A stretch of 64,000 bases of DNA from Pisaster brevispinus (GCA_023634235.1 JAMKCF010000006.1:23451163-23515162); one strand, 5' to 3'. Shown: positions 12,876 to 25,466, counted from the stretch's first letter. The notes: generated by a model not told the origin, from the sequence alone. Numbers and translations: made by a program.

Positions 12876-14027
12876 ATTCTGAACTCAATTTCATTAGCTT
12901 ATCTGTCAATTGTTTCCAATCCATGTACAATATACATGTTGTCCCCATGGCGCAGTTACTAATTGAAGCGTTGAAAGGGGAAATGCTTTATGTGGTAGTT
13001 TATAGAAAATGATTTATGTGGGCGGAGTAAAGGGACTACGTAGTTTATGTGGTTTTTTTTTTTTTTTTTTTTTTTTGATGATCACATTAATCCCCTTCCT
13101 TTCAATAAACATTTATGTTCAACCCCAAGTCGAAGTACTATTAATGCGGAACTGGATCTCGATAGTCTTATAGATGAAAACAAAAAAACAATAACAACTA
13201 TTGTCAGCGTTCAGAATCTATAACATCTACCTATAAATATCATTCCATAAATAATATTTCTAAAAATACAAAACAACTGACTTTCCACTGCACTGCATTT
13301 TTACAAGGGCTTATTACTGAACCATACTTAAGTTGCATAATAAAGAGTTTCGATTAGTTAAGTTATTTATTTTACCATTCTTGATACCGACAGATTTAAT
13401 TAAGGAAGTAAACGTCCAGATCAAGCAGCACCGCTTCGTGTACAAACTCAATCAATTACAGCCAACTACACACTAATTAGCAACAACAATATTGCCACGT
13501 GTAAGGGCCGAACAAATTGCCCAACGTTTGCCTGCAATGCGTAGACATATAATACACTAACTGACCAATAAGGTCCGAAGCGTGGTATAAAGAGAGTTTA
13601 GTTTGTCAAAAGCTCGTCAATGTTTCTATAAATTCCCATTACCAACCTAATTTATCAACAGTTTGAGTTGCCATAGACCATTCTCATTAATGTTTCATTA
13701 TTATTATTAGTATTATAGAACAGTGTGATAGCTTATCAACACGATAACAAATTTCGTGTATACTGTGAATAACATATTTAGAAATCTGTCTGAACTCAAC
13801 GATGTATAGCGAGAATGAGATCTGCTCCAATGCAGTTTATTGATGGAAAAACCTCATGGACTTGTCATGATGAGTTGACCAAATCCGCTAATTTTTACCA
13901 TTTACCAAAACACATCGACGGATGGAAATCAGTTTGGGACTTGCAGACATTTTTACTTATTACTTAGGAATGACATTGTAACATATTCAGCAAACAGATG
14001 TGTGAGAACCATTGGATTATGTTGCCC

Positions 14028-14294
14028 TCATTGAAGAAATGTTAACGGGTTGCTTTTTTCCAAACCCGCACGGATTCCATAAAGTACATATCGTAAGGTG
14101 TGTCCGATTCCAATACTGTCTCTCACCCAGGACGGACAACCATCAGCAAGATGTTTCAAGTATGGTTTGAAATAAAACCGCGTATCAAAGTTTGTAACTA
14201 TGTTTTGCCAGTCAAGGTAAAACTCGAACCTGTTATTAATACACGGATAAGAATGAACTGAGCAGAAGTGCGTTACAACTGTTTGATGCAACAC
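14028..14294 (-). CDS. Unassigned ORF, possible terminal exon
   Basis: An open frame of up to 88 codons ends in TGA at 14028-14030. An acceptor-like CAG sits just before 14229, so a terminal exon 14028-14229 is possible. The peptide looks protein-like and soluble: it has aromatic and Cys residues and a run PSWVRDSIGIGHTLRYVLYG. I recognise no domain. No matching upstream exon was found. It may be a decayed fragment of an old gene or element. Confidence 0.25.
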   Translation of the reverse strand: MLHQTVVTHFCSVHSYPCINNRFEFYLDWQNIVTNFDTRFYFKPYLKHLADGCPSWVRDSIGIGHTLRYVLYGIRAGLEKSNPLTFLQ

Positions 14295-14439
14295 GATTGC
14301 ACTAGTGACAGGTAATCTCTAAGAACCAATGTAGTGCAGATGTCTTGAAGATGAACTGTGCGTCCGTGCGTGCATTACAGAATATATCAAATGTTGGGGT
14401 TCTTCTCAAGAACTGAGAAACTGATATAAATTAATCGAT

Positions 14440-14705
14440 ACCAGATCTGTCCAATTTGTATACGAGGTTAGCATTATCAATTTGATCGGCCTTATCAATT
14501 TGATCGGCCTTATCAGTATCAGATTGGCCTGATAAATATCACATTAACCTTATCAGCATTAGATTGACATTGTCAATAACAGGATATGTGTATAATCAGT
14601 TTTTACTCAATCAATACCAGATTGGCCTCGTACATGTCAGATTGACCTTATCAATATCTGACCTTATAAAAATCGGATTTATCTGATTAATATTTTATTT
14701 CAGAT
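14440..14705. repeat. Degenerate ~20-bp tandem array
   Basis: Diverged units of the form CAGATTGACCTTATCAATAT recur about ten times (for example TTTGATCGGCCTTATCAA twice in a row, then CAGATTGGCCT, AGATTGACATTGTCAAT). Spacing is irregular, as in an old minisatellite. Confidence 0.75.
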
Positions 14706-15600
14706 TTGTCTTTTCGATATGAGTAACCCATAAACAGCTTACCAATACCCAATCACATCACGTATCAACTATTTGGTCAGATCATTGTAGTGTTTTTTTT
14801 ACCATTCATAATGAAAGTGGTGACATGAATTCTTCATTAAAAGCACTTTTATCTAAAAAAACAAACTAAAAAAAACCTGTATATGTCTGTTATCTTGTAT
14901 TCAGTCTGGTCAAACTGTAAGTGTCAAGTGATTTTTTACAAAGTCGAAGCCTATTCTTGACTCGTGGGGGGCTCGTCAATGAGTTTTTACGATTGTATTA
15001 TCAAACCTGTTTGATTAATTAAAGTGTGCCTCTTTCTTCACCGTCCAATCAAAGTTTTTAACAAGTTCAGTCGTCTCCAGTATACCTACAGGCATTTATT
15101 TAAAACCTTTATAATATCTGTGTTGTATTTGTATAACGAAATCGATTAATGGACTTCGTGCAATCAGTCATGTTCTATCGAATGGGGGGGGGGGGGGTAA
15201 GCTCCGTGTAAAAGTATTGCCCCTAATACAAGCATGTGTTGTGTATACTAATTGTAACAATGGTATCGTAGTCTAGACGTAATACATGCCCTCGGGGTTT
15301 CACCAAAGCACACTGATTGATGTAAACATATAACATTTGTTTTAGTGCAAATAACAATTGGCTATTCTTATTGTAGAGGCTTTTATTTTTTTGTCAAAGG
15401 AGTTACCATTTCTTTTCAACAGAAATGGCGTTTATGTTTCAAGTTGAAAAACGACATTGCGGAAAGGGATGGCTTTTGCAATCGTGTTTCCTAAAGCACC
15501 TACGATTATACAGAGCTATTTTACCACGACGTACTGTATGTATGTATGCGTAAGGCTTGAATAGACATCTGCATTTGTTTCACCTTTTACATCTATACCT

Positions 15601-15822
15601 CTATAAGAAATCAGAATGATTCATATCGTGTGAAATAGTCGTAATTTGAATAGACTGTATGATATTGTCTTTGTAATCTTCCATTACTGTATAGGCTTCG
15701 GGTGAACATGAATGAGTTAAACCTTCATGGAATGAACGAGTATCGGTGCATGTATTTAATCTTTGATCCTCATCTAAACAGAATAATAATTCGGTAATCA
15801 TAGACGTGCAGTCATCACACAT
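15601..15822 (-). CDS. Unassigned 73-residue ORF
   Basis: The frame runs from an ATG (MCDDCTSMITELLFCLDED) to TAG. It has four cysteines in the first 50 residues (CxxC near the start, then two spaced Cys) and an acidic composition. An in-frame stop lies about 30 bases upstream and there is no signal peptide, so if real it is a single short exon. I recognise no family. The protein-like composition is the only support. Confidence 0.2.
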   Translation of the reverse strand: MCDDCTSMITELLFCLDEDQRLNTCTDTRSFHEGLTHSCSPEAYTVMEDYKDNIIQSIQITTISHDMNHSDFL

Positions 15823-16499
15823 TGCAGGAGTTCGTATTAATAACAAATATCTTTATATGTCAACTTTATGCATACTCAACTAAAGAATAAACAGGGGCTG
15901 TATATTCAGAGTGCAATGTTGGGGTTTATTTATATAAAGTGTTCTATAAATAGGATTTATGTTGCAGTCAATCTATCCTCGTTCAATGGTGGCTATGGCT
16001 GCTGGTCTGTTTTCATTTTCTCGCTTTAATTAAGGTCAGAAATCGCATTGAAGGCTGGTTGGTTCTTTGTTACATTACTTTAAACACTAAACACCTATAA
16101 CCGGAAAGCAATGTTGTTTGGCGACAACTATTTCCAAATTGAAAAAACATAAATAACAAATTCATGTCAGACATTTGTCTGGTAAAGTCGTGTGGATTTA
16201 AAATTCTTGCAATGACTCAATGAAATTTTCAGGAACGTCTAGCAAATACCCCGTCTACACGCATAGTCGTCTTCATAGCAACTCTTGTTATTTAGATACT
16301 TCGACAGATATAGTTGGTTTCGTAAACAACTTTTTGGATGAACTGCTTTTTTTAACAAAAGTATTTAGAATTGTTTCACTAATGACACTGGACTAACCCA
16401 AAACGACACCACCATTGATTACATTGCTATTAAGATATAACCATGTTACGCACATCCTTTGGTTTTAATTGATATGAATAACTTTACGGGGAAAACCCC

Positions 16500-16591
16500 A
16501 AGACAGTTCCAAGCCAAATGAAACAACTATAAGACGGTTCCAAGCGAAGTGGGACAACTTATAAGACGGTTCCGAGCCAAATGAAATATAT
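16500..16591. repeat. 31-bp tandem repeat, 3 copies
   Basis: Three consecutive units starting AAGACGGTTCCAAGC and continuing with an AAATGAAACAACTAT-like segment. The middle copy is the most diverged. Confidence 0.85.
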
Positions 16592-18653
16592 CATCATCAC
16601 CGCAGCTTTTCCATATTTAGCGGCCTTGATGCAACGATTTCACCAAAGGAAATCCTGTTTGCAAATTACCGGTCATCGACAAGCATAGCAATTACATTCC
16701 ATAATCGAGTGAGGAGACAGTAATGTCATTTAACAAACACCGTTAAGATAACATGAATGATAAAGATTGTAAACTGTACTAGAGCCTGTGATCTCATTAT
16801 TGCATACAATAATCTTACAGTACCCAAGCAACCTGCAATAACAATCACTAAGCACCACGTACTGCCTTCACAATCAAAATGCAGTCAAGCAGCCACCAAA
16901 TACTGTGTAAAACAGTAACCCATCAAACAATCACTCCCCAAAAAGAACCGTTATCCCCAAAATTTCACCCACGATTACCCTTAATTTTATATTTAGGGTA
17001 TATATCCATCTTGCTGGTTGCAAGAGGTGTTGAATTATTTTCACCGGATATAGAAAGACAAAGACTATTAATTGCAAAGTTGGTAGATGTCCCAATAGCA
17101 AAACTGTTATTCTAATGAAATTCAAATGAACTTTCTTTAAAAATGTAGACACACTTTTGACGATTCTTTCCCAGTTTTATCCTTAAAACATTTGGAAGCT
17201 GAACAAATTCCACTTGTTTGTCATAATACCAGGAGATTGAACATGAAGTGTTACCTTAGATGTATACCTTGAATCAAGAAGCTTTAATTGGTTTCCAGAC
17301 CAGACTACTCTAAAATCAATCCATGTCAGACGAGTACTAAATACTTAATCGATATTAGTATCGATTGAATATTGATTATGGTGATGAATGTAATTACGTG
17401 TCTGTAACTGGACAAATCATATAATAGTAATAATCGAGGCGTTGCATGTTGGCAATAATTGAAGGCTGTTTTGCCAATATGTCAAGCAATCAATGTCTAT
17501 TGGGTGTTAACTCAATTGATTTTTACCTAATGTGTCCTGCGAGTATAAAGTCCAACATTTTATTGTTTTATATAACCAGTAGCGACCGTAAAGGGGACAA
17601 TAAATGGAGCAAGAACAACAATCAATTTCAATATTAGATCAGAGGGTCCATCTGAAACTTTGCGTGGTTGAAAACTACAATATAAGGTTGCATTATCTTG
17701 AAACAACAAGCTATCTATATAGACCCAACCACTCCTTCTTGTACGCTCGAAGTAATATCGAACCAAGCAGAGCAGATAACATTGTTTTCAGAAGAAGCTG
17801 TTTGTGTGGTTTGTTTTAATGGCAATGCATTTCCTCTGTGATAGATAACACAAACCTCCTAAGATTGCGGTCCATCTTGTCAAACGACATCCCTTATTTC
17901 TATCTGACGCCTCGAGTCGGAAGTTGACTGAAATCAGCTAATTGTGACTAGAGCTTTTTTATTTGGACCAAAGTCAGAGTCTTTAGACCAAACCATGAAA
18001 TCCATAGAGATTTGATTGTACAGCCTTGGTGGCGTATTAAAGGAAAGCAAAGTGGTTTGTAACCGTATGGCGTTCGTTTTAATTAATATTCTCTCTTCGT
18101 AGACCCGTGTGTTGTAGCTAGACTTTATATTAAGATGCACCTTGCGTGGTATTCACTATCTCATTGTGAAGCATAAAGTCATTGCTCTTTCATACATCGA
18201 CAAAACCAGCTCGCGTTTAATTTGGCAACAATACCACTTGTTTGCCTGTATCAAGAAATGCCAGGCACTATTACTATGTAAAAAAAAAGGTAATTAACGA
18301 GCCAGATTTGATTTGTCTAGTGAAGGGAAAATGAAACATGGGCATTTGCTGTAGGTGTAACATTATATTATATATGATGAAATTCATTGTTAAATAAATA
18401 ATAATTATCTGCAGACTGACGTGACGTCAGCAAGTAGTGTATGCGTTTGTATATACTTCTCTTCTATGTCTACGTGTTTACAAGAACTATAGTGTTTGCA
18501 CAAAACACTCAGTTTAAAACTGCAAATTTAGTTCGTGTCACAGACAAGAAACCAGTAATGGAAAAGGAATGCATCTCATTTCTGTTTATACTTGCATCGC
18601 GCCAGAATATCGTACTTTTATCAATGGTGTTTGACATAATTACACCAACCTGG

Positions 18654-18778
18654 TTTCACAACACTAAGATTCATCTTAAGATGAGTTGTCATGTGTTAAT
18701 AATGATTTGTATTCCGACATCACACTCTACATTTGAGATTGTTACGCATCTTAAGACCAATCTTAGCTCTTTGTGAAA
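18654..18778. mobile_element. Small TIR element (MITE-like, 125 bp)
   Basis: Ends form an imperfect terminal inverted repeat: TTTCACAACACTAAGATTC at the left against TTTCACAAAGAGCTAAGATT read inward from the right, each followed by a CTTAAGATG block. There is no coding capacity. No clear target duplication was found. Confidence 0.65.
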
Positions 18779-20628
18779 TCGATTCCAGTTTGCTTGCTCT
18801 GTAGGCCTTCGTATTGATTATTTTGGTGTTATGACGGATTAGCGAAAGTGTATACTTTTGTTTACTTAAATGCGTTCATTTTATCCGAACCCTTGTCGGG
18901 AACATTTGTACGAAGGCTGTCGATTACATCAAACCATACGTGTAATAAACAAGATATTTTTTTTTCCTTCTTTCAATTAACTATTAGGCCTATATGACAC
19001 AACAAGCACAATTACGTGAATTGTTCCATCAGGAGATGTAGCGCAATGACCTTGTTTGTCTTGATCAATGGGCTAAGTCTACGTCGTTGGCCAACAGTGG
19101 CTTAACGGGAGGGGGAGGGGGGGATTGATTTCCATGCCCCCCAGGTGCCACTATTTGAAATATGGACTTTGTAAATACGAATTTTCAGTAAATGAAAACT
19201 TAAATTCGATGAGCTTTTTTACAGTATTTTCAATGTTTTCAAAACCAGTTTTTTATTTACACGTTGACAGTGTTTTTGTTTTTACCTCCACGGCAGATTA
19301 AATTTTTTTTAACATAGTAAATGCCGTTAAGAGAGCGCTGAAAGGCGACGTGTTTAGGGAAAAATGTCATCTTTTAATTGGCCAAGACGGACGTATCCCC
19401 TTAAACAACAATGGTGTACCCCTCTGTGCCCCCTAAAGTGTTTCATAGCTATCAGCACTGTTTGCCAGTCTTCATTTGTATCTAAGATTAATAGCGGTTT
19501 TATCATTATGTATGAACTGACATTCTATAGACATTAGTTGATACTTCATTTATTGCACGTTTAGGGTTTATCGGTGATACAAACCTGTCCCTGTCCGATA
19601 CCTAAATTATAATACTTCATATTTTGGAAGTTAATGATTTTAGGGTGGGGTATGTTTTCAGTTTGTGAAGCAAATCTTGACTTAGCTCTGGCTAGTTTCC
19701 GTCCACCATTTAGAAGCTAAGAATTGTTGATAATGCAGCATAATTTATTTACTCACAGCCATTGTAGTCAATTACTCACATCAAATACCAGCCTAACTCT
19801 GCGTGACACCTCGCTCACTTATTGAGTAACAGTTTTTAGTTAAAAAGTCGGTACTCCGCCAATTAATACTTTAAAACATTATTGTTAAGCTCAATAAGAA
19901 AAAAACAGTTAGAGTCTGTGATGGAAATACTTGTAAAGACATCAATACGTCATAACTGCACTATTATGAATAATATTGGTACCACTGTGATGTTTGTCTT
20001 TCAAGGTCATTGCTAGTGTCATGTGCCATAGCGAAATAATCAAAACCAACCGACTGGAAAATAGGCGTTATCTTAGAATACTGCAGAGGTTGACTTGACT
20101 TGGCGTTCAACGAATCTGGAACTTGGAATGGGAAGATGTTGCTTCGTCATTGCATCCCTAGAAACATTCGGCTGTTAGCTTAAGTTTTTGAAAATTTTTG
20201 GGGGAAACTATTTAACGAAAAAAAATCACTCATTCAGTTTAACTGCTTTTCTTAATATGTGACAAGGCTGTCTCCTGAAATTTTGATAAAGTCGACGTTA
20301 ACAATGAGTTTAGGACATTCTAAACGTTAAAACTGGTAAGCTTTGTGACGTACTCAACTCGATCAGATTAACATTGTGATTATTTTTATGCCGGACATCG
20401 CGCCATCATTTATTTTCACTCTACCAACCTCAAATTTAAGGGGTTCTTACCACTTGGTCATTATGTAAATTGGTCTATACAACAACTCCCTGGTGTTTTT
20501 TGTAATGGTCTATTATAGATCATGGATCAATGAACCGATAAATTAATGTTTTCCTTAGAAGCAAGATAAATGGTCTACAATATGAACACGGTCATATAAT
20601 GCCATTGCAATCTACGTATTCTCAGACA

Positions 20629-20670
20629 CGCTCCACTTATAAATATATATATATATATATAAGTGGAGCG
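20629..20670. repeat. AT-cored palindrome at PLE 5' end
   Basis: CGCTCCACTTA on the left is the exact reverse complement of TAAGTGGAGCG on the right. The arms are separated by about 20 bp of alternating AT. The right arm is the first sequence of the Penelope-like element; the left arm is an inverted copy of it. Confidence 0.9.
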
Positions 20671-22092
20671 AACGCAGGGTTCAACTTGCCATCAACAAGG
20701 CCCTCAGTATACCACGCCATACTCTTTTGGCCAACAAGGGGTCCAGAAAAGTCCCGACCAATAGAGTTGCCCTGGTCACCACCTACCACCCTAACCTACC
20801 CAAACTCTCCTCAATCCTCAATGGTAGAATGGATATTCTCCATTCATCTAAGAGGATGCGCTCAGCAATCCCTGATAACCCCATGGTTGCATTCTGCCGC
20901 CCTAAAAACCTGGGAGACATTCTAGTCAGGGCCAAACTCCCCCCAGGTACAGGCCAAACACCACCACTAACAGAGATACAGGGTTGTCACAAGTGTACCC
21001 GCTCTAAATGTAGAACCTGTCTCTACATCAAACCTGCACTTAAAGTGAAGAGTCATAGCACTGGCTCTTCTTACAATATCAAGACCAGCTCCCTATGTAG
21101 CACACCCAATGTGGTCTATGTTATATCTTGTAAAAGATGTGGACTACAGTATGTGGGAGAGACTAAGACCAAACTCAGTCTTCGCTTTGCAAACCATGTC
21201 TCTTCCATAAAGACCAAGAAACTGTACCCCGTCTCCATCCACTTCAACAGCCGTAATCACAGCGTCAAAGATGTTGAACTCATCGTGATTGAGGCTTGCA
21301 ATGGTGACGACACACACCGCAAACTCAGAGAATCACACTGGATTCACCAACTCAAGACAGTCCAACCCTTTGGACTCAACGTAAACACTGGTGTTAAATA
21401 AATTCCCATCACACTCCTTCCACCTTTGCTTGTTTTTTTCTTCGATATAAAATAAATACAATAACTGTAAACAACAAGTTCTCTCCACTAGTCTATTTTT
21501 ACGCTTTTTCTCTCGCTTACCTCATTGATACAAAATAGATACAGTTATTGTCATTTACATGTTCCCTACACTTCTTTTTTCTCTCTCTCAAAAAGTTTTG
21601 AAAAAATCAACCTGTCAATAACCCATTCCCTCTGCAGGGGAATTAATAACCTGCTCTCTCTGCAGGTTCCTCTTGCTTAGTTTTAACTTCTTACACTGAT
21701 TCTTTTATTCTATAATTACTTTGATCTTGCCTCCTATTGTTAGTTGCATTTTCTTATGTGGCTTGCCCTCTAATCCTACCCTTTCATGCTTCCCGCATTG
21801 TAATACCTACAATGCAGTACCGCCTTTATGGTCCAGCGATCCAGCCTTTGACACTGACCATCCTTTGTTCTCACTTCTTCACTCTTATTGGTTCTTAGCC
21901 AGTAAATTTACAACTCTGATTGGCTATATTTTCCCGCTTTTTTTCTGGATACTCTCCCTTAATCCTTTGCTCCTCTTTTTGCTATAAATGGATATGTTTG
22001 TGTTTGTTCTTGTTTATGCCTCTGACGAAGGTCCGGATTGGATCGAAAGCTAAGGCCATCTCCCCTACTAATTTTATATATATATATATATG
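20660..22092 (+). mobile_element. Penelope-like retroelement, 5'-truncated
   Basis: About 1.43 kb: an in-frame C-terminal domain (20661-21401), a roughly 680-bp 3' untranslated region and an (AT)n 3' end at 22076-22092. The reverse transcriptase is missing, so the copy cannot move on its own. The 3' end carries the block TCTGACGAAGGTCCGG...GGATCGAAAGC. A near-identical 3' piece sits at 60716-60892, so both derive from the same family. Dead-on-arrival truncation is typical of target-primed insertion. Confidence 0.88.
20661..21401 (+). CDS. PLE GIY-YIG endonuclease domain, truncated ORF
   Basis: This is the C-terminal part of a Penelope-like polyprotein, about 246 codons open from the truncation point to the stop. 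Seen in order: the linker AFCRPKNLGDILVRAKLP, typical of PLE sequences after the RT; a zinc-ligand cluster CHKCTRSKCRTC; then the GIY-YIG nuclease core VVYVISCKRCGLQYVGET, with the CxxC insert between the GIY and YIG halves that marks PLE nucleases; then SLRFANH, HFNSRNHSV, and RESHWIHQLKTVQPFGLN with the catalytic-type Glu. The frame is undamaged, which suggests a young insertion. There is no genuine start codon because the element is truncated. Host expression is not implied. Confidence 0.9.
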   Translation, partial: KWSERRVQLAINKALSIPRHTLLANKGSRKVPTNRVALVTTYHPNLPKLSSILNGRMDILHSSKRMRSAIPDNPMVAFCRPKNLGDILVRAKLPPGTGQTPPLTEIQGCHKCTRSKCRTCLYIKPALKVKSHSTGSSYNIKTSSLCSTPNVVYVISCKRCGLQYVGETKTKLSLRFANHVSSIKTKKLYPVSIHFNSRNHSVKDVELIVIEACNGDDTHRKLRESHWIHQLKTVQPFGLNVNTGVK

Positions 22093-23788
22093 TAATACCT
22101 AGTCATGAACCACATATATATGTATATACGAATTATCCGCTCCATCGTCCACCAAACTAGAAGGGTAGGCTCACACTGTGGCTTTATATAAGCACGATAT
22201 CAACACTTGACGTTTCCACGATGCAACATTGTGGGCGTCATTTACAGTTGAACACACACTGAACTGATCGGCATAGCGAACACATCAGAGGAATGTCAAT
22301 GTCCTTCCATTTGAGGGAATACATTTTACTCTCTTTGCTTTAGAAACCTTAAGTTGAGTTTAAGTCTTTGTATTTTTGTCGCAGTTGAAAGCAATGTGCA
22401 GTGTATGAAGTGATACTGTACATTAAATGAGTAATTATTACTTTCATGTGCTAATTTCATCTCACAGAATTGTTGCAAGTTGAGTTGCGTTTATCCTATT
22501 TTCAGTATCAAACAAGCTAACATAACTCAATCTCGGAATTCAATGCTTACTTGAGATCCTCGAAATTGACTGTATTTTAGATTGAAATATCGCACAGTTT
22601 GATATGTTTTGATATCAACTTCATCGCCTAAACCATGTTCATCTTTGAACATTAATATTATGAAACGTTCTTCACACTCTGAGAGTTACTGGATGTAAAT
22701 GGAAATGTAAAGCGATAAGTCAGTTTCGATACTTGGCATCCTGACCGGACTGTCTGAACACTCAAAAGCTTTACTTCAAGCTACTGCGACAGATACTGTG
22801 CATTAAGTCGTGTTTATTTCATCACTTTATTTCATCAAAACACTCAACATCAGCATTTATTGTAAATGATTGCTCGCATCCACACACTTCCCCCGATATA
22901 AGGACCCTTTTCAGAGGAGGACAAATTATGTAAAAAAAAAAATCAAATGAAAAATAAACCCATAAACATCAAGGATGGAATCTGAATGAAGTTGGACGTG
23001 AGTTGCCAAGTAGCGTTACGAGGTAAATTAATTTAGTTTCCCAAGATACTACACAACATTAATTTGCATGAAACAAATTGGGCAGATACGTAGCGATTCA
23101 TTAGGATACCTCGACAGCGCCGTTACGGTCAACTAGGCTTCCGGCAAAATTCTTCGCCAAGTCACGACGAACCGCAGCCGATCTCGACTCGAAAGACATA
23201 CGGGAACATCTGTACAGCTTCCAAATAAAACGAAAAAAACACCGCACTTGTGAGGTCGAGCGGGGCCGCGTATTCCTAAGACGGGATTACGCACTCGCCA
23301 AAATGTCATAGCAGGGCATCATTCTTGTGCATACGATTGGAAGAGAGTTGGATCTCTGAAATGGCCGATATAAATTTGAGGGTGACGAACGTGATATTTT
23401 GAACTCTTCTTTCCACAAAAGGTATCTTGGCCATGATAGCTACGTGCAACCTTTATAACTGACATTTAAATAGACACATTATATAGGCAGTCCGTGCAAT
23501 TCTGTTTGTCATTCAGAACCCTATAGAAATTTGGTAGAGGTAATCAAGGTCTATTGCAGCAATCATGCGATGAGATACGTACTCCAATTGCCTGTAAGGA
23601 ATTTCGGAGTTACTGCTACCCTAAATAACAAAATATCCAAGTATGAGTTAAATGTACGATTGAATTGGTTAAGGTTGCATTGTAGTCTTCAGTGCTCCTG
23701 CATTCTCTGAATTTTGCAGCAGTGAATTATTTATTATAAATATACAATCGAGGTGGAAATAAATTCTCAAAAGTTCACCTGTCGTTTG

Positions 23789-24172
23789 TGTTTGTTTGTT
23801 TGTTTGTTTGTTTGTTTGTTTGTTTGTTTGCTTGCTTGCTTGCTTGCTTGTTTGTTTGTTTGTTTGTTTGTTTGTTTGTTTGTTTGTTTGTTTGTTTGTT
23901 TGTTTGTTTGTTTGTTGGGGTGTTTGTTTGTTTGTTTGTTTGTTGGGGTGTTTGTTTGTTTGCTGGGGTGTTTGTTTGTTTGTTTGTTTGTTTGTTTGTT
24001 TGTTTGTTTGTTTGTTTGGTTTTTTTTTTTGGTTTTTTTTGGTTTGTTTGTTTGTTTGTTTGTTTGTTTGTTTGTTTGTTTGTTTGTTTGTTTGTTTGTT
24101 TGTTTGTTTGTTTGTTTGTTTGTTTGTTGGGGTGTTTGTTTGTTTGTTTGTTGTGGTGTTTGTTTGTTTTGT
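23789..24172. repeat. (TTTG)n array, ~380 bp
   Basis: Long TTTG/CTTG tetranucleotide array with islands of TTGGGGTG and two T-runs near 24020. It gives open frames in several registers (poly Cys-Leu-Phe-Val on plus, poly Lys-Gln-Thr-Asn on minus), which are artefacts of the 4-base period. Confidence 0.97.
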
Positions 24173-24872
24173 TTCGGGTTTCTGTGAGGGTTTTAAATTT
24201 GAACAACATAGTGTTGCTCCATTCTTTCAACGAAATATGGCTGTTGGTTACTCTTTCAAAAATTACTGGAAATAAATTCGTCAAAATATCAATACCTTAA
24301 AATGCCAGTACAGTTCCATTGTGCCTCTGACCATACTGTATTAATGGTACCGCATGAGACTTAATATTTGAACGTGGTGACTGGTGTGATGACCAACATC
24401 ATTACAGTGATTGGTAATTAATACACACGACTCATATTGGCAAGTACAATGTAGACACACTGTGTACTTTGTATTTTAGGAGGCATTACAATCACGGCTA
24501 CATAGTCCAATAGTACCATTCGACTCTCAACCCAATAAAATACGTTAACGATATGCCTACTCAGTCTGATTTAACTAATGAATGAGTCTCATTAATTAGG
24601 CAAAGGGTAAATAAATAACAACATGGCGGATATTTAAGACCTACCCAATCTATGTGATGAAGCGAAGAAGAACGGGACGTGTCCAGGGCTATAGGTCCAT
24701 CAAATCAGTGGCAATCACGCCGGCTTAGGTACCATGTTGTGTCTCTTGGTGTGTTTATGATAGCGTAGCAAATCTTCTCCGAGGCGTACAGATGTATCCG
24801 CGTGTAATCTGCTCAACGATATGTCTTGTGCAAACTACTGCAACACGGTCGAGTAGCGTTAAGACTGCACGT

Positions 24873-24935
24873 GAAGGGGTAGATAGCTCAAGTTGGTTAG
24901 TGCTGCATGCGCACTGTTTGAGAGCACGCGGTCAA
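24873..24935 (+). repeat. tRNA-like relic (box A only)
   Basis: Contains TAGCTCAAGTTGGTTAG, which matches an RNA polymerase III box A inside a tRNA D-arm, with GAGAGCACGCGGTC downstream. There is no convincing box B or cloverleaf, so this is probably the head of a decayed SINE. Confidence 0.4.
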
Positions 24936-25466
24936 AACGAAAGAACGAGAGGACAGTTAAAACAATGACGTGTTCTGTTTGCAAGCTTATGATTGGTTAT
25001 AAGTCTACCTTTGCTAAAAATGTACTTTGATGACGTCACGTCTTATCACCCTGTGTAATAAAGGTATAAAATTGTGTATAAACCATGCAGTGTTTTAATT
25101 ATCGAAGTTATTCGAAGAATGTTAAAAAATATCCAACCGTAAATGTTTGCGTTTTAACATTATTGAATGACTGGGATCCTTCATAGCAATCATAAGACAA
25201 CCTCATGTTGATTTCTTTGAATCTCTTAAAGATGGTGTGTTTGCTTACAATTGCAGTCATGTTAGAATGTTGTTGAACTCCATTATTGTATGTTCCATGT
25301 ATAGTTGTTTAAAAAACAATGTCGACAACAAGTGTTGTAGTTCGATGCTTAATACTCTCTTTTTCATAAATGCCATCATTATCAATTCTAAAAATTGTCT
25401 CGCTTATATAGTTATTTGCCATTTGAACTTTTGTCTCTGAAAACAAGTATGAGTTTTAATAAACTC

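Larger units (their letters stand above)
12876..20628. other. Gene-poor stretch with minor repeats
   Basis: No gene is supported with confidence. It holds two unassigned short ORFs (14028-14294 and 15601-15822, minus), a degenerate 20-bp array, a 31-bp triplication, a small MITE at 18654-18778, a T-run near 13053-13076 and a G-run at 15184-15197. Confidence 0.5.

Noticed and set aside
18441..18776. 111-residue ORF with hydrophobic start
   Set aside because: Its C-terminal third is the MITE at 18654-18778 and it shows no domain.
20599..20925. 108-residue ORF overlapping the start of the Penelope-like element
   Set aside because: It is another frame of the same DNA; the GIY-YIG frame has all family motifs.
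23753..24300. Long overlapping open frames on both strands (Cys-Leu-Phe-Val and Lys-Gln-Thr-Asn repeats)
   Set aside because: They follow from the (TTTG)n array and exist in several registers at once; no gene signals.
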